38,465 bases of DNA from the NCBI GenBank assembly GCA_050258235.1, contig JBLMYK010000220.1, forward strand, positions 1 to 38,465, read 5' to 3'. The notes under the pieces were generated by a model that was not told the DNA's origin, did not search any database, and was given only the letters and a program-made list of their open reading frames with translations. Every line of letters starts with the position of its first letter. Position 1 is the first letter of the stretch. This document shows, piece after piece, positions 15,425 through 24,063 of this stretch. The position numbers and the translations under genes were made by a program. Source of the DNA: JAKOQB01 sp050258235 (lineage in GTDB: Bacteria; Pseudomonadota; Gammaproteobacteria; Burkholderiales; Burkholderiaceae_F).

Positions 15425-17034
15425 AACGCGACCAGGCCTCCGAACTCGAACCTCGGTTCAACGAATCGGGAATCGCGATTGCGCCGCTGTACACGGCTGA
15501 CGATCTGGAGGCCAGCGGCGGGTTGGCGATGCTCGGCCGCCCTGGCGAATACCCGTTCACGCGCGGCATCCATCCGCTGATGTACCGGAAGCAGCCGTGG
15601 ACGATGCGGCAGTACACCGGCTTCGGCAACGCGGCAGACACGAACGCACGCTTCAAGTACCTGATCGCCAACGGACAGACGGGGCTGAACGTCGCGTTCG
15701 ACCTGCCGACGCAATGCGGCCTGGACTCGGACGACCCGCAGGCCGACGGCGAGGTCGGGCGCGTCGGCATGGCGATCGACACGCTGCGCGACTTCGAGAT
15801 CGCATTCAACGACATCGATCTGGACCGGATCACGGTGTCGCTGACGATCAACGGCGCCGCCGCGATCCTGATCGCGATGTACCTGGCGATGGCGGAGAAG
15901 CGCGGCTACGACGTCAGGAAGCTGCGCGGCACCGCGCAGAACGACATCCTGAAGGAGTTCATCGGCCGCGGCACGTGGATCTTCCCGGTGCAGCCGTCGA
16001 TTCGCCTGGTCGGCGACACGATCGAGTACTGCGCGAAGCACGCGCCCAAGTACAGCCCGGTGTCGGTATGCGGCTATCACATCCGCGAATCGGGCGCGAC
16101 ACCGACGCAGGAGATGGCGTACGCGTTCTGCATCGCCAGGGCGTACGCCGACGAGGTGATCAGGCGCGGACTGCCGGTCGACGAATTCGCCGGGCGGCTG
16201 TCGTACAACTTCAACATCTTCGGCAACATCTTCGAGCAGGTCGCCAAGTTCCGCGCCGGCCGCAGCCTGTGGGCGAAGATCATGAAGGAGCAGTACGGCG
16301 CGACCCAGCCGGGCTCGATGTGGCTGCGGATGATCGCCGGCGGCGGCGGCGGCGGACTGACCGCCGAGCAGCCGGAGAACAACATCGTGCGCGGCGCGTA
16401 TTACGCGCTGATCTCGGCGCTGTCCGGCGCGCAGACGATGGCGCTGTGCTGCTTCGACGAGGCGTACACGATCCCGAGCGAATACGCGCAGCGCATCTCG
16501 CTGCGCACGATGCAGCTGCTGATCGAGGAGATGGGGCTCACCGACACCGCGGACCCGCTCGGCGGCTCGTTCTTTGTCGAGACGCTCACCAACCAGATGC
16601 GCGCCGAGATGGAGCGCATCATGGCCGAGGTCGACGCCGAGGGCGGCATCGTGCGGCTGGTGTCCGAGGGCATCGTGCAGGCGCGCGTGTCGGCGCAGGC
16701 ATACCAGCGGCAGCGCGAAATCGAATCGGGCAAGTTCCGCAAGGTCGGCCTGAACTGCTACCAGAGCGAGGAGGAGCCAGAGCGCGTGGTCGAGTTCCAT
16801 CCGTACAAGGAGGACGACGCGCGCGCACAAATCGCGGCGCTCGATCGCGTGCGCGCCGAGCGCGACAACGCGGCGGTGGCCAGGACGCTCGCACGCGTAG
16901 CCGACGATGCACGCTCGGGCGCGAACCTGATGCCGGCGATCCTCGACGCGGTCAAGGCATATGCGAGCGTCGGCGAGATCACGAACCAATTGGTCAAGGT
17001 GTTCGGGCGCTTCGTGGAGCCCGTCCGTTTCTGA
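15421..17034 (+). CDS. Acyl-CoA mutase large subunit, methylmalonyl-CoA mutase-like
   Basis: The 537-residue protein is the TIM-barrel substrate subunit of an adenosylcobalamin-dependent mutase, starting near YPFTRGIHPLMYR. It keeps Tyr65 (PWTMRQYTGFG), Arg183 (FIGRGTWIFP) and His220 (GYHIRESGA). Their spacings, 118 and 37 residues, equal those of Tyr89, Arg207 and His244 in Propionibacterium methylmalonyl-CoA mutase. Tyr89 and Arg207 contact the substrate carboxylate, and 2-hydroxyisobutyryl- and isobutyryl-CoA mutases lack them, so a carboxylated acyl-CoA is likely here. The family loop HCQTSGW is replaced by a run of six glycines (307-312), then LTAEQPENN, which is unlike standard methylmalonyl-CoA mutase. 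No MeaB-type chaperone is nearby. The exact substrate is unknown. Confidence 0.93.
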   Translation: MKRDQASELEPRFNESGIAIAPLYTADDLEASGGLAMLGRPGEYPFTRGIHPLMYRKQPWTMRQYTGFGNAADTNARFKYLIANGQTGLNVAFDLPTQCGLDSDDPQADGEVGRVGMAIDTLRDFEIAFNDIDLDRITVSLTINGAAAILIAMYLAMAEKRGYDVRKLRGTAQNDILKEFIGRGTWIFPVQPSIRLVGDTIEYCAKHAPKYSPVSVCGYHIRESGATPTQEMAYAFCIARAYADEVIRRGLPVDEFAGRLSYNFNIFGNIFEQVAKFRAGRSLWAKIMKEQYGATQPGSMWLRMIAGGGGGGLTAEQPENNIVRGAYYALISALSGAQTMALCCFDEAYTIPSEYAQRISLRTMQLLIEEMGLTDTADPLGGSFFVETLTNQMRAEMERIMAEVDAEGGIVRLVSEGIVQARVSAQAYQRQREIESGKFRKVGLNCYQSEEEPERVVEFHPYKEDDARAQIAALDRVRAERDNAAVARTLARVADDARSGANLMPAILDAVKAYASVGEITNQLVKVFGRFVEPVRF

Positions 17035-17042
17035 GGCAGAAG

Positions 17043-17909
17043 ATGAACACGATCGAGCAGTACGTCGCCCCCACCACCCTCGCCCAGGCGCTCGACTGCC
17101 TGCAACGGGGCGAAGTCACCGTGCTCGCGGGCGGCACCGACCTGATGCCGCAGAGCGCCAGCGGCAAGGTGAAATTCAAGCCGACGCTGATGAACATCCA
17201 GCGCGTACCGGAGCTGAAAGGCATCACGCGCGACAGTGACGCGATCCGCATCGGTGCGCTCGTCACCGTCACCGAGCTGATGCGCGATCCGCTGATCCAG
17301 GAGCACTTCCCGGTGCTGGTCGAAGCCGGCGACCACTTCGCCAGCGACCAGATCCGCAACGCGGCCACGATCGGCGGCAACATCAACAACGCGTCGCCGG
17401 CCGGCGACACGCTGGTGCCGCTGCTGGTGCTCGACGCCGAAGTGGAGCTGGCGACGAAACCGAACGGCGCGATTTCCACGCGCCGAATGCCGCTTGCCGG
17501 ATTCTTCATCGGGCCGGGCAGGACGCAGCGCGCGCCGCACGAACTGCTGACCGGCGTGCGCATCCCCGTGCCGCCGCGCGGCCATCGCGCACGTTTCTAC
17601 AAGTTCGGCACGCGCCCTGCCCTCGATATCTCGGCGATCTCGATCGGCATCGCCGCGATCGCGCTGGACGGCGTGCTGTCGAACGTGCGCGTCGCCTTCG
17701 GCGCCGTGGCGCCCACGCCGGTGCGCGCGCCGCGCACCGAAGCCGCGCTTGAAGGCAGGCGGCTCGGCCGCGCGACGATCGACGCCGCCGCGCAGGCCGC
17801 GTTCGAGGAAGTGAAGCCGATCGACGACGTGCGCGCCACGGCGTGGTACCGGCGCGAATTGATCCGCAACATGACCAAGAGGATGTTGGACGATGTCGCT
17901 CAAGCATGA
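17043..17909 (+). CDS. Molybdenum hydroxylase FAD-binding subunit
   Basis: The 288-residue protein is the medium, FAD-binding subunit of a xanthine dehydrogenase family enzyme. VLAGGTDLMPQ near residue 29 and ATIGGNINNASPAGD near 112 are the two FAD pyrophosphate-binding motifs, and a CO-dehydrogenase flavoprotein C-terminal domain follows. It lacks the cysteine-rich insertion that carries the extra 4Fe-4S cluster in 4-hydroxybenzoyl-CoA reductase. It is therefore a conventional hydroxylase/dehydrogenase subunit, unlike the HcrB protein at 35958-36965. It starts 8 bp after the mutase gene and overlaps the 2Fe-2S subunit gene by 17 bp. The order FAD, 2Fe-2S, Mo is common in CoxMSL-like operons. 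Confidence 0.93.
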   Translation: MNTIEQYVAPTTLAQALDCLQRGEVTVLAGGTDLMPQSASGKVKFKPTLMNIQRVPELKGITRDSDAIRIGALVTVTELMRDPLIQEHFPVLVEAGDHFASDQIRNAATIGGNINNASPAGDTLVPLLVLDAEVELATKPNGAISTRRMPLAGFFIGPGRTQRAPHELLTGVRIPVPPRGHRARFYKFGTRPALDISAISIGIAAIALDGVLSNVRVAFGAVAPTPVRAPRTEAALEGRRLGRATIDAAAQAAFEEVKPIDDVRATAWYRRELIRNMTKRMLDDVAQA

Positions 17910-18378
17910 GATCGCGTTCACGCTGAACGGCGTGCAGCGCAAGGTGACGGTGGAGGTCGGCATGAGCACGCTCGCGATGCTGCGCGACGTGATCGGGCTG
18001 ACCGGCACCAAGTACGGCTGCGGCGAAGGCGAGTGCGGCGCGTGCACGATCGTCGTCGATGACCAGACGGTCAACTCGTGCCTGATGTTCGCAGTCGACT
18101 GCGACGGGAGGCGCGTGACCACGATCGAGGGGCTGACGGGCGACGCGTGCGCCGACGCGCTGCGCGCCGCGTTCGTCGCCAACGGCGCGGTGCAGTGCGG
18201 CTTCTGCACGCCGGGACTGATGGTGCAGGCCACGCACCTGCTCGCGCAGCATCCGCACCCGGATGCGGAGACGGTCAAGCGCGGCATCGAGGGCAACCTG
18301 TGCCGTTGCACCGGCTACAAGAAGATCGTCGACGCCGTCATGGCGGCCGGACAAGCGAAAGAAGGGGTCACAGGATGA
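17893..18378 (+). CDS. Molybdenum hydroxylase 2Fe-2S subunit
   Basis: The 161-residue protein is the small iron-sulfur subunit of the same enzyme. A plant-type 2Fe-2S cluster is ligated by Cys43, Cys48, Cys51 and Cys63 (YGCGEGECGACT and NSCLMF). The second cluster is held by Cys102, Cys105, Cys137 and Cys139 (QCGFCTPG and LCRCTGY). All eight ligands are present. It shuttles electrons from the molybdenum centre to the FAD subunit in the cytoplasm. Its start lies inside the FAD-subunit gene (17-bp overlap), and its stop overlaps the start of the molybdenum subunit (ATGA). Confidence 0.95.
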   Translation: MSLKHEIAFTLNGVQRKVTVEVGMSTLAMLRDVIGLTGTKYGCGEGECGACTIVVDDQTVNSCLMFAVDCDGRRVTTIEGLTGDACADALRAAFVANGAVQCGFCTPGLMVQATHLLAQHPHPDAETVKRGIEGNLCRCTGYKKIVDAVMAAGQAKEGVTG

Positions 18379-20786
18379 AGGTCGCAGACAAACCCGCCGC
18401 GATCGCGCCCGACACGCTGATCGGCAAGCGCATCCCCAAGCTCGACGCTCCGGAGAAGGCGAGCGGCAAGACGCGCTACATCCACGACATCAACCTGCCG
18501 GGGCAGCTGCACGCGAAGATCCTGCGCTCCTCGCGCGTGCACGCGAAGATCGTCCGCATCGACACCTCCGCCGCCAGGGCCTTGCCGGGCGTGCATCTGG
18601 TGCTGACGGCGGCCGACGTTCCCGACCAGCGCCCGATCGGCGTGGCGAAGGATCATCTGCCGCTGAAGGGCGACCGCGTGCGCAGCGTGCGCGACGAGAT
18701 CGCCGCGGTGGCAGCCGACTCGGTCGAGATTGCCGAAGAGGCACTTAGGCTGATCAAGGTCGAGTACGAGGACCTGCCGGTGCTGTCCGACGCGCGCGCG
18801 GCAATCAAGCCCGACGCGGTGCTGATCCATCCGGAGCCGCACGGCGCCGATGGCAATGCCCTGAGCCTGAAGCCCGGCATGCCGATCGCCTTCACCGGCA
18901 AGAAGGACAACATTGCGATGCGCTTCGACTACAGCCATGGGGACGTGGTGAAAGGCGAAGCCGAGTCCGACGTGGTGATCGAGGACACCTTCAAGCTGCA
19001 CTACGTCACGCACTGCTGCATGGGCGTGTCGGGCGTGATCGCGGAGTTCGACGCCAGCGGCAACCTGCTGATGTACTCGAACACGCAGGTGCCGTTCCTG
19101 CACCGGCGCGAGTTCGCCGAGTACCTGAACATGGACCCGGCGCGCATCCGCATCATCCAGCCGCCGATCGGCGGCGGCTTCGGCTCCAAGCTCGACATCT
19201 ATCCGTTCGAGGTGATCTGCGTGTTCCTCGCGCGCGCGGCGAAACGGCCGGTCAAGATGGTGTTCACGCGCGAGGAGGAGTTTCTCGCGTCGCCGACGCG
19301 CCAGCCGGTGCTGCTCACGCTGCGCTCGGGCTGCAAGCGCGACGGCACGCTGACCTTCCGCCAGGTGCACACGCTGCACGACAACGGCGCGTACACGTCG
19401 TGGGGCGCGACCACGCCGTTCGTGATGATGCAGACGTTCTCGTCCCTGTACCGGGTGCCGCACTGCGATTACCACACGACCGCGGTGTACACGAACAACC
19501 CCTACGCCGGTTCGTTCCGCGGCTACGGCAACCTGCAGGCGACCTTTGCGATCGAGCAGCACATGGACATGCTGGCCGACGCGATCGGCATGGACCCGCT
19601 CGAGTTCCGGCTCAAGAACGCGCAGGTACCGGGTGAGGTCACCGGCCAGGGCATGACGTTCAAGAGCTGCGGCTTCCAGGACTGCCTGAAGACCGCCGCG
19701 GCGCGCAGCGATTACTCGCGCAAGCGGCGCGAAAACATCGCCGCGCGCTCCAGGCCGGGAAGCATCAAGCGCGGCATCGGCATCGCGTCGATGCTGCACG
19801 TCGGCGGCGGCGCCAAGATCTATCCGTCCGACGGCTGCGGCACGATCCTGAAGATCGACGACTTTGCGCACGTGACGCTGATCACCGGTGCGTCCGAAAT
19901 CGGCCAGGGCTCGGAGACGGTGCTGTCGCAGCTCGTGTGCGAGGAACTGGGACTTCCGATTTCGTCGGTGACGGTCGTCAACAACGACACCGACATCACG
20001 CCGTGGGACGTCGGCGTGCACGCGTCGCGCACGACCTTCATCGCCGGCAACTCGGCGATCGGCGCCGCGCGCAAGGCGAAGGCGAAGATTCTGGCCGCGG
20101 CGGCGAAGAAATTCGAGTGCGCGGAAGGCGAGCTCGAGCTGCGCGGCGGCCACGTGGTGCGCGCGGCGACCGGCGAGCCGCTGACGGACCTGGCGCGGCT
20201 GATCCGCAATCTGCACTTCAGCGACAAGGCCGAGCTCGTGATGACCACCTACTACTACGAGCCGCCGAGCCAGCACCAGGACAAGGGCTTCAAGGGCGAC
20301 GTGTCGGCCGCTTACGCCTGGGCATCGCAGGTGGTCGAGGTCGAGGTCGACACGGACACCGGCGTGGTGAAGATGACGAAGGTCACCGGCGCGCACGACG
20401 TCGGGCGCGTGCTCAACCGCCTCGGCATCGAGGGCCAGATCGAGGGCGGCGTGGTGATGGGCCAGGGCTATGCGCTGACCGAGAACCTGATGGTCGAGGC
20501 CGGCAGCATCCGCAATCCGAACTTCCGCGACTACAAGCTCGTGACCGCTCCGGAGATCCCGGAGATCGATGTGTCGTTCATCGAGTCGATGGACGGCGAA
20601 GGGCCGCAGGGCGCGAAGGGCGTGGGCGAAGCGCCGGCGATCTGCATCGCCGCCGCGACCGCGAACGCGATCGAGAACGCGACCGGCGTGCGCATCCACG
20701 AGCTGCCGTTCACGCCGGAGAAGGTGTACCGCGCACTGCACGGCGCAGGCGAGAAGCTGTACTGGAAGCCGTGGAAGGCTGAATGA
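18375..20786 (+). CDS. Molybdenum hydroxylase large (Mo-binding) subunit
   Basis: The 803-residue protein is the catalytic subunit of a xanthine dehydrogenase family enzyme. It has the N-terminal a/b hammerhead (GKRIPKLDAPEKASGKTRYI), then molybdopterin contacts IGGGFGSKLD and PYAGSFRGYGN, a SEIGQGSETVLSQ segment, and the active-site glutamate Glu752 in GAKGVGEAP. The C-terminus is complete. Such enzymes insert oxygen from water into heterocycles, aldehydes or acyl-CoA thioesters, or reduce phenolic CoA esters. Here the acyl-CoA neighbours suggest a CoA-thioester substrate. The sequence does not identify which, and motifs differ from the HcrA partial at the right end. The start overlaps the small subunit stop (ATGA); the stop overlaps the CoA transferase start. 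Confidence 0.93.
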   Translation: MKVADKPAAIAPDTLIGKRIPKLDAPEKASGKTRYIHDINLPGQLHAKILRSSRVHAKIVRIDTSAARALPGVHLVLTAADVPDQRPIGVAKDHLPLKGDRVRSVRDEIAAVAADSVEIAEEALRLIKVEYEDLPVLSDARAAIKPDAVLIHPEPHGADGNALSLKPGMPIAFTGKKDNIAMRFDYSHGDVVKGEAESDVVIEDTFKLHYVTHCCMGVSGVIAEFDASGNLLMYSNTQVPFLHRREFAEYLNMDPARIRIIQPPIGGGFGSKLDIYPFEVICVFLARAAKRPVKMVFTREEEFLASPTRQPVLLTLRSGCKRDGTLTFRQVHTLHDNGAYTSWGATTPFVMMQTFSSLYRVPHCDYHTTAVYTNNPYAGSFRGYGNLQATFAIEQHMDMLADAIGMDPLEFRLKNAQVPGEVTGQGMTFKSCGFQDCLKTAAARSDYSRKRRENIAARSRPGSIKRGIGIASMLHVGGGAKIYPSDGCGTILKIDDFAHVTLITGASEIGQGSETVLSQLVCEELGLPISSVTVVNNDTDITPWDVGVHASRTTFIAGNSAIGAARKAKAKILAAAAKKFECAEGELELRGGHVVRAATGEPLTDLARLIRNLHFSDKAELVMTTYYYEPPSQHQDKGFKGDVSAAYAWASQVVEVEVDTDTGVVKMTKVTGAHDVGRVLNRLGIEGQIEGGVVMGQGYALTENLMVEAGSIRNPNFRDYKLVTAPEIPEIDVSFIESMDGEGPQGAKGVGEAPAICIAAATANAIENATGVRIHELPFTPEKVYRALHGAGEKLYWKPWKAE

Positions 20787-22000
20787 AGCGCAGGACCGTC
20801 CTGTCGATGGAGCAGGCGCTCGCGCTGCCGTACGCGACGTTGCGCTTCGCGCAGCTCGGCTGGCGCGTGATCCGCATCGAGTCGACGCCGGCCGGCGACG
20901 GCCTGCCCGGCGACCCGAACCGCTACATCGGAGCCCGGATTTACGACGACGACCGGCGCACCTATTTCATCGCACCGAACGTCGGCAAGGAAGCGATCGC
21001 GCTGAACCTGAAGCACCCGGACGGGCAGGCACTGCTGCGCCGGCTGCTCGCCGCGCTCGACGTCGACGTGTTCTGCTGCAACACCGTGCCGCGCCGTTAT
21101 GCGCAGCTCGGCATCGACTACGAGACGCTGAGCGCAGCCAGGCCGGGCCTCGTCTGGGCCGGGATCTCGGCGATGGGGCCCGAGTATCCGGACGCGCCGG
21201 GCTACGATCCGGTGATCCAGGCGATGGTCGGCTACATGGAACTGACCGGCCCGGCCGACGGCCCACCGACGCTGTCCGGCGTGCCTCTGGTCGATCTGAA
21301 GGCCGGCGACGAGGTCTATGCGAACGTGATGCTCGCACTCCTGGAACGCGCCGAGACCGGCAAGGGCCGCCGCATCGACGTGTCGATGCTGCAGGCGGCC
21401 GCGTCATGGCTGATCACCACGCTGCCCCTGCTCGACTGCAACTGCCAGCCGAGCGAGATCACCCGCTGCGGCAACGAGCACCGCAAGTTCATCCCGACCA
21501 ACGTCTATCCGACCGCGGACGGTTTCATCTACATGGCGATCGGCTCGGACGTGCAGTGGAAGCGGCTGACCGAGATCCCGAAGTTCGCCGAAGTCGGCAA
21601 CGCCGTGCGCGTGACCAATGAGGGCCGGCACAGGGAACGCGAGGCGATCCATCGCGACATGGCGGCCGTCACGACGCGCTGCCCGACCGCCGAGATCGCC
21701 GCGGATTTCCGCGCGGCGACGATCCCGCACGCGCCGATCCACGACATTCCCGCCGTGCGCGACATGGCGGCCGTGCGCGACCGGCTGACGAGGACGTCGA
21801 TGCCGGACGGCGGGCACGTGCGCATGCAACCGATGGCCGTCGATCTGCCGGGCGCCTCGCGCGAGCTGCCGTTTCCGCCGCGCTATGGCGAGCACACGCG
21901 CGCTCTGCTCGGCGAGGCCGGACTCGGTATGGCCGACATCGACCGGCTGGTGAAAGAACGAATCGTCTTCGATGGCGCGCAACGCCAGGTCCATGCATAA
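20783..22000 (+). CDS. Family III CoA transferase (CaiB/BaiF type)
   Basis: The 405-residue protein is a class III CoA transferase, which moves CoA from a donor such as succinyl-CoA or acetyl-CoA to an organic acid through an aspartyl-CoA anhydride. The catalytic aspartate is probably Asp171 in SGVPLVDLKAGD. Family segments GWRVIRIESTPAGDG, NVGKEAIALNLKHPDG and GKGRRIDVSMLQAAA are all visible. The N-terminus is somewhat short and lacks the usual opening motif about promoting rule-of-action residues before LSMEQALALPYATL. It overlaps the Mo-subunit stop by ATGA and precedes the dehydrogenase/hydratase fusion. It is the natural activating enzyme for this operon and comparable in role to BbsEF of benzylsuccinate degradation (analogy only). 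Confidence 0.9.
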   Translation: MKRRTVLSMEQALALPYATLRFAQLGWRVIRIESTPAGDGLPGDPNRYIGARIYDDDRRTYFIAPNVGKEAIALNLKHPDGQALLRRLLAALDVDVFCCNTVPRRYAQLGIDYETLSAARPGLVWAGISAMGPEYPDAPGYDPVIQAMVGYMELTGPADGPPTLSGVPLVDLKAGDEVYANVMLALLERAETGKGRRIDVSMLQAAASWLITTLPLLDCNCQPSEITRCGNEHRKFIPTNVYPTADGFIYMAIGSDVQWKRLTEIPKFAEVGNAVRVTNEGRHREREAIHRDMAAVTTRCPTAEIAADFRAATIPHAPIHDIPAVRDMAAVRDRLTRTSMPDGGHVRMQPMAVDLPGASRELPFPPRYGEHTRALLGEAGLGMADIDRLVKERIVFDGAQRQVHA

Positions 22001-24008
22001 GTCCGCCGCCAACCCGCTGCTTCATACGCCGACGCGTGCGCTGCCGCGCCACGTCGCGATCATCGGCGCCGGAACGATCGGCCCCGACATCGGCTACTAC
22101 CTGAAGAGCGCGCTGCCGCAGCTTCGGCTCACGCTGGTCGACATCGCGCAACCCGCGCTGGATCGCGCGCTGCAGCGATTCCAGGAATACGCGCGCAAGG
22201 CCGTGGCACGCGGCAAGATGACCGAGGCGCAGGCCGCGGCCGTCTATAGCGGCATCGATGCCACGCAGGAGTACGCGCGGCTCGCCGACTGCGACTGGGT
22301 GCTCGAGGCGGCGACCGAGAACCTGCCGCTGAAGCGCCGCATCTTCGCGCAGGTCGAAGGGATCGTGTCGCCGCAGTGCCTGATCACGTCGAACACCAGT
22401 TCGCTGCCGGCGGCGCGCATCTTCGCCGAGATGAAGCACCCGCAGCGCGCCACCGTCACGCATTTCTTTGCGCCCGCGTGGCGAAATCCGGTGGTCGAGG
22501 TGATCGACTGGGAGAAGACCGATCGCGACGTGCTCGACTACCTGCGCTGGGTCTTCGCAATGACGGGGAAGCTGCCGCTGGTGACGGCCGACGCGGTGTG
22601 CTTCATGCTCGACCGCGTGTTCGACAACTGGTGCAACGACGCCGCACTGCTGCTCGATCACGCGACCGCGGCCGAGATCGACAGCGCGGCCGGCGCCTAC
22701 GTGCACGCGGGGCCGTTCTTCGTGCTGAACCTCGCGCGCGGCAACCCGATCATCACCGAGACCAATACGCTGCAGGCCGACGAGGAAGGCGAGCACTACC
22801 GGCCGGCGCCGATCTTCCGCTCAGTCGACAACTGGCTGACCGTCGCGCCGGGCAGGCGCGTCGACGTCGCCGAGCCGACCGGCGCGCACGTGCGCGACCG
22901 GCTGCTCGGCGTGCTGTTCTCGCAGACCGTCGACATTCTCGATCGCCGCATCGGCACGCCTGCCGACCTCGATCTCGGCTGCAAGCTCGCGCTCGGCTTC
23001 AGGCAGGGGCCGCTCGACCTGATGCGCTCGCTCGGCGAGGCAGAAGCGCGCCGCATCCTCGACCGCTTCGCGGCGGAGCGACCGGGCATGCCGATGCCGG
23101 CACGCGCGCTCGCCGAATACCAGCGCTTCGAACGCCACGTGCTGGTCGACGACGTCGACGGCGTCAAGGTGATCACGCTGCGCCGGCCGGAGGCGCTGAA
23201 CGCGCTGCACGACGAGATGACCGACGAGGTGCTGGCGGTGATCCGCCGCTTCGAGGACGATCGTTCGGTGCGGGGTTTCGTGATCACCGGCTACGGGGCG
23301 CGGGCGTTCTGCGCCGGCGCCGACATCGGCCGCTTCCCGTCGCTGCTCGGCGACACCGAAGCTTCGGCGCAATACGCACGCGACTGCTCGCGCCTGCTGG
23401 TTCACCTCGATGCGATGAAGAAACCGGTGGTCGCGGCGCTGAACGGCATGGCGCTCGGAGGCGGGCTCGAACTGGCGATCCGCTGCCATGGAATCGTCGC
23501 GCTGCGCGATGCATACCTGCAGTTTCCCGAGGTCACGCTCGGCATCGTGCCGGGGATCGGCGCGATGGTGGTGCCGTACCGCCGCTGGCCGGACGCCGCG
23601 ACCACGTTCCACGGCATGCTGCGCCGTGCGGAGCGCCTGAAGGCGGCGCGCGCGCATGAAATCGGGATCGTCGACGCGCTGGCCGCCGACGTCGGCGGCC
23701 TGATCGCACAGGCGGTGGCGCGCGTTGGCGCGCTCGCCGGTCAACGCAAGGCGATCGCTGCTTCATCGGTCGAGATCGCCCCGCTCGCGCCGATCGAACC
23801 CGCGGCCGCGAACGGCCAGCCGCTGAGCCGCGAAGTGCTCGCGATCCTGGAGGCAGCCGTGCGCGCCGCGGCGGCTGCGCCATCGCTGGACGCCGCGCTG
23901 GAGATCGGCTACCGCGCCTTCGGTGCCAGCGCCTGCACCGCGGCCGCGCGCGAGGGCATCCGCGCGTTCCAGGAAGGCCGCCGCCCCGATTTCACGCAGA
24001 CCGGATGA
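21972..24008 (+). CDS. 3-hydroxyacyl-CoA dehydrogenase/enoyl-CoA hydratase fusion
   Basis: The 678-residue protein fuses two beta-oxidation enzymes. Residues about 25-370 are a 3-hydroxyacyl-CoA dehydrogenase with the NAD motif IIGAGTIGPDIGYY and catalytic His and Glu in THFFAPAWRNPVVEV. Residues about 393-650 are an enoyl-CoA hydratase with FCAGADIGRF as oxyanion region, glutamates in ALGGGLELAIRC and QFPEVTLGIVPG, both at the catalytic positions. The order is opposite to FadB/FadJ (hydratase first) and like the archaeal bifunctional crotonyl-CoA hydratase/3-hydroxybutyryl-CoA dehydrogenases. The start at 21972 overlaps the CoA transferase by 29 bp; ATG at 21993 is a possible shorter start, and neither has a clear ribosome-binding site. 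Confidence 0.93.
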   Translation: MARNARSMHKSAANPLLHTPTRALPRHVAIIGAGTIGPDIGYYLKSALPQLRLTLVDIAQPALDRALQRFQEYARKAVARGKMTEAQAAAVYSGIDATQEYARLADCDWVLEAATENLPLKRRIFAQVEGIVSPQCLITSNTSSLPAARIFAEMKHPQRATVTHFFAPAWRNPVVEVIDWEKTDRDVLDYLRWVFAMTGKLPLVTADAVCFMLDRVFDNWCNDAALLLDHATAAEIDSAAGAYVHAGPFFVLNLARGNPIITETNTLQADEEGEHYRPAPIFRSVDNWLTVAPGRRVDVAEPTGAHVRDRLLGVLFSQTVDILDRRIGTPADLDLGCKLALGFRQGPLDLMRSLGEAEARRILDRFAAERPGMPMPARALAEYQRFERHVLVDDVDGVKVITLRRPEALNALHDEMTDEVLAVIRRFEDDRSVRGFVITGYGARAFCAGADIGRFPSLLGDTEASAQYARDCSRLLVHLDAMKKPVVAALNGMALGGGLELAIRCHGIVALRDAYLQFPEVTLGIVPGIGAMVVPYRRWPDAATTFHGMLRRAERLKAARAHEIGIVDALAADVGGLIAQAVARVGALAGQRKAIAASSVEIAPLAPIEPAAANGQPLSREVLAILEAAVRAAAAAPSLDAALEIGYRAFGASACTAAAREGIRAFQEGRRPDFTQTG

Positions 24009-24063
24009 ACCCGAGCAGTCACCCCGCAAGCACGCTTTCGTCGACCCCAAAGGAGGAACGCGC

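Noticed and set aside
15139..16989. 616-residue open frame on the minus strand opposite the mutase
   Set aside because: Shadow frame; the opposite strand encodes a mutase with all motifs.
17043..17909. HcrB identity for the FAD subunit in the mutase operon
   Set aside because: It lacks the cysteine-rich insertion that defines HcrB.
18315..20741. 808-residue open frame on the minus strand opposite the molybdenum subunit
   Set aside because: It is a shadow of the high-GC coding strand: no ribosome-binding site, low-complexity Arg/His/Asp-rich product and no family motif.
21972..24008. FadB
   Set aside because: Domain order is reversed and the protein is slightly shorter than FadB.
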